From: Cyrtodaria siliqua
Taxonomy: Eukaryota; Mollusca; Bivalvia; Adapedonta; Hiatellidae
Direction of reading: 5' to 3'
Assembly (NCBI GenBank): GCA_037043455.1
Contig: JAWPHD010000094.1
Location: 1 to 64,000 of the forward strand
Length of the DNA: 64,000 nt
The first letter of the stretch is position 1, and every line of letters begins with the position of its first letter. This document shows, in pieces, positions 21,490 to 31,657 of this stretch. The notes below the pieces were generated by a model that was not told where the DNA came from, searched no databases, and worked only from the letters and a program-made list of their open reading frames with translations. The position numbers were made by a program, and so were the translations under genes.

Positions 21490-22480
21490 AAAATGTATTA
21501 ATAAATGCTGCATTACATACAGCTATGACACTATTTGACGTAAAATAGTTCTGACAAAAGTATGTAGCCATTTCCTTATGATAGAATTAAAAATAATTTC
21601 ATGTCGACACACATGAAAGTGCAGTGCAATACAACATTTGTCTGAAATTCTGCTCGTTATTTAAAGGGACACACGGCAATCTTGATTTTTTAAAAACTCA
21701 CGGCGTCCCGTTAGTTTTCCTCTTAACTTCCATTTGTTCAATCATTAATATTAATCGTTAGAATAGTTCAAAGCAAATTATTTTTGCATATTACTAACTT
21801 TTTATAATATTGCACCAGTAATATATTTAAAAATTTGGTAAAATAGGGAAAGAAAGTTGAAATCTCAATTTTTTATTTAATTATATGCAAGCAGTTTCAA
21901 AGTCAAAATGACGCAGGATAAGTAAATGAAAGGAGCAAATTTTAATGTTTGAATAAAACTCGAGATTGCCATGTGTCCCTTTAAGGGACAGAACTAAGTG
22001 AATTAATTGCATAAATCACTCAGGTATCTCCCTTTGCCTGGAGGGTCAAGGTCACATGCGCTATTGCTATGTGACTTTGTCAGATGTTGAAATTGATGAA
22101 TAACTTACAAGTATAAACTTCAACAAAGAAGATCTGGAAACTGGTTTCCTTTCTCAAAATCTCTCTGTACACGTTCTGCAAGAAGGAAAAATAAGATATC
22201 ACGTTTATTCTCTGTATAAGTTCCAGGGCATTTTTTTCACCTAAATTATCTGTAAAAATAAATCACCCCAGTGACACCCACTTGTCATGAATTGGCGCGT
22301 GTTAGCAACTTATTTTGCACACCCTGCTGGCATATTTGCACACCCAGTTCTTGAATTTCTGCCTAATACACTGATGCAACCAGGCCAAAAAATCAAGTTG
22401 AAAATTGTGATACTAGATCAAACGTGTGTGTCCTTTTAAAAATGTTTGATTAATAAATGGGGCATTACATACAGCTATGA
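21490..22480 (+). repeat. Duplicated segment A, hosting a TTAA MITE
   Basis: The sequence 21530-21660 plus 21985-22240 matches 23305-23700 in order. The main difference is the 324-bp TTAA MITE, present only in segment A. It is non-coding. Segment A also contains 'catacagctatgacacta', which recurs at 22468 immediately before the 22492 element. Confidence 0.75.
21661..21984. mobile_element. TTAA-flanked MITE, copy 2
   Basis: TTAA at 21661-21664 and 21981-21984 flanks a body with AGGGACACACGG ends. The internal sequence is the reverse complement of copy 1 at 5216-5535, and the lengths are 324 and 320 bp including the duplications. The paralogous segment at about 23402 lacks it, giving an empty-site comparison. 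Confidence 0.85.
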
Positions 22481-22491
22481 CACTATGTGAC

Positions 22492-23299
22492 CAGGGTCTC
22501 CTCTGGGCATTGCCAATGGAGCCAAATAAGAAGAAATTATCAAAATGGCTCTAACTTTTAACATTTGGCGAAAATGACTTGAGCAAAAAAATATATACAC
22601 ACAAAAAAAAGTTGTCACCAAACACCAAAAATGAAACAAGATCAAGGCCTTTCAATAATACACATCCTTTTATTACCCTTGGCACAAAATGCAAATAACA
22701 AAATGAACAATAAACCAATTAACACTTGTCTATGCCCCACTCTGAGATTAGTGTGACAAGTGTTTTGCTCCAGGGTCGGAAGTCATTAATATACATTACT
22801 GGTTATACACTGGAATTGATTGGCCGGTTTTGAATTGTTCAATAAAATTGTATGTAGAATATGATTGGATGAATACATATGACCTGTGCTTTTAGCTTTC
22901 ACTATGATATACTTCTAAATTGACTTCAATAACTAAAAAAGAAAACTTTCAATACTCCTCTAAACAATGAGGTAATATCAGATAGATAGGAACATTGACC
23001 AAATTTCATTATAACACAGCTTAATGGCTAATGGATAATGTAGCAAAGGATAACAATGAAGCAGTGTTTAATAAAAGTTGCAATATTATTACAATGGAAG
23101 ATACAATTAATTGATATATTCCATTCAATTTGTCACCTTAATTAATATCTAATTGAATTATATTTTCTCTATAATATAGTAAATATAAATGTATATTTCC
23201 ACTGGAGCTATTTGGCTCCAATTTTTCTACTTTGGCTCCAACTTATCTCATTTGGCGCAAGTGGTGGCGCTAAGAAAAAATAAGCCAGAGGGGACCCTG
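22492..23299. mobile_element. Non-autonomous TIR element, 5-bp TSD GTGAC
   Basis: The ends are CAGGGTCTCCTCTGG and its near-complement CCAGAGGGGACCCTG, with GTGAC duplicated at 22487-22491 and 23300-23304. Sub-terminal GGAGCCAAATA / TATTTGGCTCC repeats extend the inverted structure. The paralogous segment reads 'cactatttgacgtaaaatag' at about 21531-21550, that is, without the insert. There is no ORF. The ends suggest hAT but the 5-bp duplication is short for that group. Confidence 0.82.
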
Positions 23300-23304
23300 G
23301 TGAC

Positions 23305-23760
23305 GTAAAATAGTTCTGGCAAAAGCATGTAGCCATTTCGTTATGGCAAGAATTAAAAATAAGTTCATGTCGACACATATGAAAGTGCAATTAAATTTGT
23401 TTGTAATTATGCTTGTTAGAACAAAATGAATTAATTCCATAAATCACTCAGGTATCTCCCTTTGCCTTGAAGGTCAAGGTCACTCCCGCTACTGCTGTCA
23501 GATGTTGTTGTACCACCAAAGTTGCAATTATTATGGAGGTTTAAAATTTATGAATAACTTACACGTATAATCTTCAACAAAGAAGAACTGGAATCTAGTT
23601 TTCTTTCTCCGCAATTGTCTGTACGCGTTCTGAAAGCAGGAAAAATATGATATCAAGTTTATATTTTCTGTGAAGGTTCATTCCACATAACGGTGTTCAG
23701 TCTCCAATTGTTTTCCATTGTTTTACACTAATTGTTGATAACACTGCAACAGTGACATGG
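23305..23760 (+). repeat. Duplicated segment B (paralogue without the MITE)
   Basis: It continues from the right flank of the 22492 element and parallels 21536-22240: 'tgtagccatttc', 'catgtcgacaca', 'aaatcactcaggtatctccc', then the 'gaataacttacac' block. It provides the empty site for the MITE at 21661. Confidence 0.75.
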
Positions 23761-23799
23761 AGTAAATATTTAAAGCTATCAGGGCCCTCCCTTCACTTT

Positions 23800-23820
23800 G
23801 GGGGGGGGGGGGGGGGGGGG
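23800..23820 (+). repeat. Homopolymer G21
   Basis: Twenty-one consecutive G residues are visible. Tracts this long are unstable and quadruplex-prone, and their exact length in an assembly is unreliable. Confidence 0.9.
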
Positions 23821-23850
23821 CAAAGAAAGCACCATTACATCACAAGCACC

Positions 23851-24986
23851 CTGGGCTCTTCATTTGCCTTCGCCAGTCGCCATAGGCGAAATCAAATTGC
23901 AAATGGCGAAACTTTTGTCAAGTGCTTTCGCCAATTTGGCTAAAGTCATTTTAACCCATGTAAAGTGACGGCTGGTGTTGGCGAAATTGGCGAAAGTAGT
24001 TCGTGGGCGCGGCAATGTTTTTCTGAATAATCCTTGACGGGTTCTCTGTGTTTACAGAAGAGCTAAAATCTATAGACGGTGTTACGGCAATTGCGCTTTA
24101 TATTACACACGGCTTTAGGGCTTATTTTACCTAGCGACGTCTAACTGCAACTCACTTGGTGTGCTTACACTGGAGGAAAATTGTAAACCCAACAAGAGCT
24201 TGCCGAAAAAAAGTCAAATTTTTCAATAACAAGAACATCGCAAAACAGCGCGAAAACAAAACGAAGACGTATTATCAAAATGGTAATAATTAACCTTTCT
24301 CATACAAAGATTTACACCCTTTTAACTAAAATAATGACTTTGTAACTCCGTTATTCAAAACTGAAAGTAGCCAATGATACGTACATGTAAACAACATGTA
24401 AACAATACATTATCATCTGTTTTCGCGCATTGAAACCAAGCCATTTCTTTCGAGTTGTACGCATGGCCACACGAAACAGAACAATAACTATGTCATCCGT
24501 TTTTTCCATCATGGGTACATGCTCGGTTGCTTTCTTGATTGATTGATTGAAGGTTTCACGACGCACCAACATATAAAAAGGTCATAAAAATGAACCTGCA
24601 TACATGTATGCTTAAAATTGTGTTTTTTTACAACATTCATCATTGGAACATGTCCCCAACTGTGACAAATAATAGAGGCAGTGGTGATAATAGAGGCAAC
24701 ATATTAAAATCAAGTTTTAACCATGTTCATGTAACCATCTAACTGTTAGAAACTGTCAAAGAATTAATATCATTCAACTTGGTTTAATATATATATACAT
24801 ATATACATATATATATTAATGGTAAGAAAATTTTCAAAATATGTAATCGGAAATTGTATTAAATTCTGCTAAAATGGCTAAAAAAGCTTAGCCAAAAATG
24901 GCTAAACAAAAATCCCATTGGCTAAAGAAAATTGAGGTGGTTTAGCCAAAATGGCTAAACATTTTTTGGTCCAATGAAGAGCCCAG
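23851..24986. mobile_element. Non-autonomous TIR element, 5-bp TSD GCACC
   Basis: CTGGGCTCTTCATT at the left end is complemented by AATGAAGAGCCCAG at the right end. GCACC is duplicated at 23846-23850 and 24987-24991. The sub-terminal regions are rich in 'ggcgaaa' on the left and 'ggctaaa' on the right. The 1,136-bp body has a TA-rich microsatellite near 24787-24817 and no transposase ORF. Confidence 0.8.
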
Positions 24987-24991
24987 GCACC

Positions 24992-27900
24992 CTTCTGCCA
25001 GTCGCGCATGCAATTTTCAGAAAATGTTTCTTCTATGATACTGGCTAGAAATTTACAGGTTAAGACAGCAAAGTTATAAATCTAACTTTAATTGACAATA
25101 TGACTTTATTCTGATAATTATTAACAGAGATATTGGTTAAATTAAACTTGACCTATTTTGCAATGAGGCAGACAGGAAACTCAAATATGGCGGATCTTCT
25201 GTCAATGATGGTTATTAACAGTCAGAGCTCTAACCTTAAACAGATACGTTTTTTTATAACATGTGACTGTTATTAAAAAAACAGCTAAAACTGAGATAGT
25301 AACCAGAATCCGTTTCTACCACAAAATCATTCAAGTTTAGATGCATTCTATCTTCTGTACTGGAATTTTCCCTATATATGTATACTTTTCTCCAGGTACC
25401 GTAGGGTGATTATTCAACTTTACAACCATGCATTAAAATTCTATGAGCATCGATGAAAATCCAATGCGCAAGGCCTCTCAAGTTACCTACTGTTATGCAA
25501 CAAAAATTCATTAAAAATCATTTTGTAAGCTCTCACATGATAATTAGTAAACAACTGCTAATTGGATCTTGATGAAGATGTATTTATCCTTAATAATAAG
25601 TATTCAGAAATAAATAAACACTGCACATTTGGCAACTATTTTGATTTATTAGCAAATGATCTTGGTAACTGATTTAGGTTACAAATGGTTATTAGGGAAA
25701 AGTATCTGCTACTCTAAACCAAAGGGAGATAATAAAAAAATTGGCATTTTAGTGACTTCCAGCTGTTATAAAACGTGTAACCGTTTAGGTAAGAGCTCGG
25801 ACTGATTAATGTACAGTACCGACATAAAAAGGCAAATACTTTCTTCATCTCCTGCATTAACAAGGTAACAGTTGAAGCAAAACCTTCAATATAATAACTA
25901 AAACTATGTGACACTTGAAAGTTGGCTGAAAAAGAAAGGCAGTTTTACTTCTTGCACTTCCCCACCCACTTTCACTTTGTGAATTATAATGCATACCCTT
26001 AAATTATGGATGTTTTGCTCTGCATAACATACTTCTAGTTAATTTGTATGTGATGCAATTGATGTATACCTGCAGCTCAACGATCTATATTAGATGATGT
26101 ACTCGTTTATTATTAATGTTAATTGTTTACCTTCAGGCTCTGCCGTAGCGTAGAGCACATGGCGAGATCCATAATCCTGGTTTAATTCTATGTGATAGCA
26201 ATGGCAGAGGAGCAACACGCTTACAAACCAATCGATATTACAATGATTTATCCTTTAGCTAATTGTCATTACTGTGTTTGGGTTTTAATAACCTTTCAGA
26301 ACGTTTTTTGTTTTTAAATCGGTTCAAACTGTTCTTCTCGTCGTGACCGGATATGAAGTGAAATATCATCATTCGGATACTCTCTTTTTTCCCCTCACCC
26401 TCATCATTGTTCGACCTTTTAGGATAAATTGTTTCGTCCTGAATTTTACTAAGTAAACCAAACCTTGATGTACTAGGGTGGAAGCATTTAATAATGGTGC
26501 AAATAGTCACAGGAACCCCTATATCAAGTTTCAATGTCTGGAATAATTTTGTTTATAAGTCCGGGTCGTCCTAAAACGTGGTCCGGGTTGTCCTAAATGT
26601 GGTCCGGTTGTTCCTATACCATAAAAGGAATAGTTCGAAAGAACACATAATGGTTGTATCAATTGTTTTATTTATTTCTTGCTCCTAATCCAATGTATAG
26701 GTTTTATGTTGCAAATTCTGTGTACAAATAATACAAAATCTTTTTATAGATAATTTATATTACTTTTCAAATTCCCTATTTAGTTCAATGTGATTTAACG
26801 GCATTACAGGTACCTTAATGTATGGCAGCTCAGCACTGCCAAATCAATTGTCAAATTGTAGAAAAGCCGCATAGTTCCTTGAGTATTTACAATTAAAACT
26901 GGTTAAACAACTCCTTCTTGTTGTTGTAATGGTGACTGCAGAACTGTGCATGGAAAAAAATACCTGAATGCCTTACTGGCACCTCTATTAATTGCAGCTG
27001 AAGTAACTTTAAAGCAAGCTTTGTTTCAGCTCTTCTCCGGTGAAGGGAATGCTTAATAACCTGGGGGTCACATGCTGTGCTGTTTAGCTCTAGGCAGGCA
27101 GTATTTCAGTTGAAGAAGTAGAAAGTGTTTTGGGGTTGGAGTGGAGGAACACCATAAACACCAATAAAAATAATCATTTCCACCAAATGAAAATATAGTT
27201 AGTAGTTTTTTACCTTCAGTTAGGTAATTAACATTTGTGCGTTAGTTTAATGATTTTATTTAGTTGTTTGTTACTACCGCATTAAATTAATATATAGTTA
27301 CATATATTCTATTTATTTCATAGCTTTTATTATCAAAAAACAATGTGAAACACATAGTAAAAAAGAACTATTATTACAGAATTTTGAAATGTTTATATAT
27401 AGTTCATTGTGATGCAAGTTGTTACCTGATGTGTGTAAACATAACGCACAGACTGTTAATTCATAATAAACTACCACTACAACTACATCTTTATTTTCCT
27501 CAAATACTTTTTGTTTTTGCGACATGTGATTCAAAAAATATTTTTATTATAGTGTGGATTTCGGGAGATTATTTGTAGATTTCGGTGTTTTTGTGCGAAA
27601 TAGTTAGATCTGGGTATTGCATGATACCCGTGGTAGTGGCTGCAGTTAAGGAATACCACTGGCAACCTGGATTCTCTTATATCTTACAGTATTTGCACAT
27701 GCCAAACAATCTGACTGCATGGGTGATTTGTCAAAGCTTAACTTGTTGTTCCAGGAGTGTGTGCATGGAGGTTGGGGGGTGGTTAACATAGAAACTGAAG
27801 CATTTTGAAAATGTTCCGGTCCTTGGCATTTGTAGACACAGATTTGACCCAGATTGTGTTTGTGGATCTTGAAATAGAGCACAACAGACAAGACTTTTGC

Positions 27901-28380
27901 TGGATTCGTACTCCGGGTCCTCCCTGAACATCCCCCTGGATCAGCCATTGCGTAAGGGGTCACTTAGTGATTGCGGTCCACATGGAATTTTATATAGTCA
28001 TCTCCGCCCCCACAATTTCATATATGGTTTATGTTAGATAAATAAAATATATATTATTGTTTGTTTTATTTGAGTTTTTTAGGTGTTTGATGGTGTCCCA
28101 GATCATAAAATTATGCTTATTTTTATCGCATTTCTTTACGACTGATGAAGAAATGAAGAGCCAGTTTGCTTGCTTTCAATAACTATTTACTTAGGTTGAT
28201 TTGAATATAATAGTATTCATATCTTGAATGATTTGTTTAATTTCATTTTGTATCATTATTTAACGCCAGAACAGGTCATTAAAATGGAAAAAATATTGAA
28301 ATTAAACGATGACCAATCAAAATAATCATTATGTTTTACAACAGTGTTTCGATATTATTGTCTACTACATATATATATAT
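24992..28380. other. Intergenic, no gene recognised
   Basis: AT-rich DNA without visible repeats or conserved ORFs. The largest ORFs (for example 91 residues at 26259-26534 minus and 105 residues at 27646-27963 minus) have no recognisable motif and overlap ORFs on the other strand. Single exons of a long gene cannot be excluded. Confidence 0.5.
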
Positions 28381-28599
28381 GGGGGCCAGGTTGACTATGG
28401 GCCGAGTTAATTGAACCTTTATTTCACGTGCGTCTTCTACATATATATATGGTGCCGAGTTGACTATGGGCCGAGTTGACCATTTATATATTTTTGTTTA
28501 AACTTATTTATTTTACATTGATTGTATTAACGAAAGCTCTATGAACTTATTTGAATCACTTTCGATGTCTTCCTGGATAGAACCAGTACAGTACTACTA

Positions 28600-28728
28600 A
28601 GCAATGCAGATAAATTGTCTTGCTCAGGGTCACAACGACGCATATATGGCAATGGCGGGAAGAAGCGAACCCATGACTTTTGGATCATGGGTCCAATGCT
28701 CTACCACTAGACCACAGCGCTCCACCAT
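28600..28728 (-). mobile_element. tRNA-derived SINE, inverted copy
   Basis: On the minus strand there is an A box (TGGTCTAGTGGTAGAG, complement near 28700-28715), a B box region near 28666-28675, and the core whose complement reads 'tgtcttgctcagggtcac' (28617-28634). It matches the SINE at 16088-16260. The G22 tract abuts its tRNA-like 5' end. Confidence 0.72.
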
Positions 28729-28730
28729 TT

Positions 28731-28752
28731 GGGGGGGGGGGGGGGGGGGGGG
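28731..28752 (+). repeat. Homopolymer G22
   Basis: Twenty-two consecutive G residues immediately beside the inverted SINE head. The length is assembly-sensitive. Confidence 0.9.
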
Positions 28753-29099
28753 TTGATATTAGTACATATATATATATATATGGGGCGAGTTGACTATGGG
28801 CCGAGTTGACCATTTGTTTTACAGTGGGGGCCGAGTTGACTATTTCAGTATTTGTGTGGGGCCCAGCTGACCAGGGGCCGAGCTGACTAGGGGCCGAGTT
28901 GATAATTCCTTCTGATCACAGTACACGTCTAAGTCTAAGAAGTTAATGCACCTCATAGACAATGGAAAAGGTTAATTGAAAACGCCGCAAATGCATAATC
29001 AGTCATGTAAATATGCTTACCTAATTAGCCGATCAAGATGCAGCTGCCCACTCTTTCACGTCTTTGCAAACAATGAACAGTCAGCCGCTCCAGCCAATA

Positions 29100-29340
29100 T
29101 CTCGCGAGATGTACTTGGTGTTCCCTCAAAATATTGAGGTCAAAGATTATAATACACACATTTTCCAAAAGCCAATTCCCCCGGACATAAATTGTCTCGC
29201 GAGATTTAGAATTATAATGCACACATTTCCCAAAAGTCAATTCCCCCGAACATAAATTGTCTCGCGAGATTCAGAATTATAATGCACACATTTTCCAAAA
29301 GCCAATTCCCCCGAACATAAATTGTCTCGCGAGATTTAGG
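29100..29340 (+). repeat. 65-bp tandem array with TCTCGCGAGA palindromes
   Basis: Three 65-bp units (29146-29340) each carry CATAAATTGTCTCGCGAGAT. A further TCTCGCGAGA lies at 29100-29109. The four palindromes are at 29100, 29195, 29260 and 29325. The unit is related to 1475-1545 in the giant palindrome, where the CpG-rich palindrome has decayed. Confidence 0.85.
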
Positions 29341-29849
29341 ATTATAAGACGCACATGTATCGATTTTCAGAATGTTAACATTTTGAGAATGTATACATTT
29401 TCAGAGAGCTAAGGGAGGTAATCGTACGGGCGTTGTTATAATTATAATGCATACAATGTATTGTGCGGGTTATAATAAAAATGTTAACATTTTCAGACAT
29501 GTGCGGGTTATAATATAAAAAATGTTAACATTTTCAGACATGTGCGGGTTATAATAAAAATGTTAACATTTTCAGAATGTGGTGGTTATAATAAAAAAAA
29601 ATCAGAGAGCTAAAAATGTATGGATTTTGATAATAATGATAACACGTACAAAATCGTAGAAATGTGGTGATTATAATAAAAATGTTAACATTTTCAAAAT
29701 GTATACATTTTTCCAGAGAGCTAAAAATTTATGGATTTTGATAATAATGACAACACGTACAAAATGGAGAAATGTGGTGATTATAATAATTCAGTTAAAC
29801 ATATAGTAAAAAATAATTATAATCACAGGGTCACCTGCGGCTTTCCATA
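29341..29849 (+). repeat. Full-length end of the palindrome repeat family
   Basis: Repeated 'aaaatgttaacattttcag' and 'gagagctaaaaatgtatgg' modules lead to the conserved end CACAGGGTCACCTGCGGCTTTCCAT (in two parts: CACAGGGTCA and CCTGCGGCTTTCCAT). Bases 29577-29849 match 2034-2309 almost exactly. Here the family is single-copy and not palindromic. No ORF is present. Confidence 0.85.
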
Positions 29850-29850
29850 G

Positions 29851-30190
29851 CATACACATATTCATACACATGCTTAATTAAAGACTATATTTTCTTAATG
29901 TCTTGTAATGTCTAAGACCCGAGAAGTGTGCCGAAAATGAAAAGAAAAATCTGCATTCACATTTTATATTCATGTGTGAAAGGGAATTTCACCCTGATTT
30001 GAGAGTTCACGTTCTATAAAGATGTTAACTAGTTTTGAGATTAATTTGAGATTAATTTGAGACAAGAGTAACAATACATATACGCATTTGCATGGCATAA
30101 TATAGGCCAAATCAAGACAATTCAGTAATGATACTCGTGTGATCAACACTTGTACTGCAGTACTAATTTAAATCTTTAGTAAATATAAAT
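29851..30190 (+). repeat. ~340-bp repeat, copy outside the Polinton
   Basis: It runs from GCATACACATATTCATACAC to 'ctttagtaaatataaa'. A near-identical copy (31147-31490) and a truncated copy (31547-31657) lie inside the Polinton, the latter fused to the polymerase gene. No ORF or TIR was recognised. Confidence 0.85.
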
Positions 30191-30619
30191 GTTATTCATC
30201 CACGTGCATATTAGCATACTACAACAGCCGTAAAATCCTAAGTAATAATACTAGTCACGTTTTGTAGTAAGTCTGATAATAGTCACGTGCAGTATGGTCA
30301 CGTGTGGTACAAGCTAGTCTGATCATGGCATACGGACTAGCCTATGTACAACACAGCAAGTCATTATTTAACATAAACACATGTTTAAACATTTTGGTAT
30401 AGCAGTTAAGGTCTAGCGTATATCATTTATATTTATATATATATATATTTAAATAAAAGATTTCAAAAATAAATATTTACTGGACAGTAAGAAGTTTACT
30501 GGATACAAGTGTATTATTGGACTTAAACACAAACTTTAACTTTCAAGTGTTCCATGTAGTAAACATGCATAAGGCATGCTTAATGAGTGTCGAAGAAATT
30601 TAAGTGTAAGAATGACAAA
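30191..30619. other. Left flank of the Polinton
   Basis: Non-coding host DNA. CACGTG hexamers occur at about 30201, 30281 and 30299. A TA-rich tract lies at 30430-30450. Confidence 0.5.
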
Positions 30620-30625
30620 ATTAAT
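30620..30625. other. Polinton target-site duplication, left
   Basis: ATTAAT abuts the left TIR and is repeated at 43821-43826 beside the right TIR. Confidence 0.9.
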
Positions 30626-31055
30626 AGTAGTATAGATATTGAGAGTACCAGGCCAGTTTCCCCTCGCGGGGAACGAGAATAACTAGTGAAATATGCCGTA
30701 ACTCTCATAAATGTAAGTTACGCCTAAATCAACATCCCAACATTTTTCAACAGTTTTCTCAAGCACCCCGCCCAGGGAAACTCGCCTAATACTCTCAGTA
30801 TCTATACTACTAATCAATCCGGTTTGTCATTTTAATAACATAACATTTGCAACTCATTAAGCAAAGTCAGACGGTTCTCTGTTTCCGGCCAGCTCGCGTT
30901 CATAATTATCCATTTCAACCAGCAATCGTCTTTTTTTGATGTCCATAAAATCATCGCGAACTACTTCATATTCTACTTAGAGTTGCCTACTTCTCATCAA
31001 TTCTCTTCTATAATTATCTTTTAAATTGTTAAGTTTTTTGCAAACCTTTTCTAAT
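30626..31055 (+). repeat. Polinton left TIR with self-complementary tip
   Basis: It matches the complement of about 43262-43820. The left TIR lacks about 105 bases present in the right one, lost between 'gtcagacgg' and 'ttctctgtttccgg' near 30880. The outermost 38 bases (30626-30663) recur inverted at 30772-30811, so the tip can fold on itself. Confidence 0.88.
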
Positions 31056-31069
31056 CTTTCTTGTTCCAT
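30884..31069 (-). pseudogene. Left-TIR copy of the small coiled-coil gene (broken)
   Basis: An ATG at 31069 follows a TATTATATA sequence on the minus strand, and the reading frame is related to the right-TIR ORF. It meets a TAA at 30977-30979 after 30 codons, where the right copy has a CAA codon. The 3' part is then cut by the ~105-base deletion. The upstream 5' half differs from the right copy because the TIR similarity ends there. The function is unknown. Confidence 0.6.
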
Positions 31070-31146
31070 TATATAATACTATATATAATTATTTTTAAAC
31101 CCTTGAATGCTTCTCAACTATTACAATTATTAATTACTAATATTTG

Positions 31147-31490
31147 CATACACATATTCATACACATGTTTAATTAAAGACTATGTTTTCTTAATGTCTT
31201 GTAATGTCTAAGACCCGAGAAGTGTGCCGAAAATAAAAAAAATAAAAATCTGCATTCACATTTTATATTCATGTGTGAAAGGGAATTTCACCCTGATTTG
31301 AGAGTTCACGTTCTATAAAGATGTTAACTAGTTTTGAGATTAATTTGAGATTAATTTGAGACAAGAGTAATAATACATATACGCATTTGCATGGCATAAT
31401 ATAGGCCAAATCAAGACAATTCAGTAATGATACTCGTGTGATCAACACTTGTACTGCAGTACTAATTTAAATCTTTAGTAAATATAAATA
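31147..31490 (+). repeat. ~340-bp repeat, copy inside the Polinton
   Basis: Near-identical to 29851-30190, with small differences such as an expanded A-rich run near 31235. It occupies the place where the C-terminal half of the polymerase gene would be expected. Confidence 0.85.
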
Positions 31491-31546
31491 CAAGTACATA
31501 GATTAACACATGTATACACTAAAGTGTATGTTTAAATAAATTACTA

Positions 31547-31657
31547 ATATATGCATACACATATTCATACACATGCTTAATTAAAGACTATATTTTCTTA
31601 ATGTCTTGTAATGTCTAAGACCCGAGAAGTGTGCCGAAAATGAAAAGAAAAATCTGC
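31547..31657 (+). repeat. Truncated third copy fused to the polymerase gene
   Basis: It matches the first ~110 bases of the repeat and stops at about 31657 (ATCTGCAT), where polymerase coding sequence begins on the minus strand. The junction adds about 19 foreign codons to the truncated polymerase frame. Confidence 0.8.

Larger units (their letters stand above)
28381..28910 (+). repeat. 'GGGCCGAGTTGACTA' tandem repeat, split by a SINE
   Basis: Degenerate 15-18-bp units of GGGCCGAGTTGACTAT occur at 28381-28480 and again at 28782-28905. Between them lie the inverted SINE and a G22 tract. The two halves share 'tatatatatgg' before the first unit, so a short array was probably interrupted or duplicated. 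Confidence 0.75.

Noticed and set aside
26259..26534. 91-residue minus-strand ORF
   Set aside because: No motif, no neighbours and no repeat copy to compare with.
27646..27963. 105-residue minus-strand ORF
   Set aside because: Another minus-strand frame and a plus-strand frame overlap it, and no motif is recognised.
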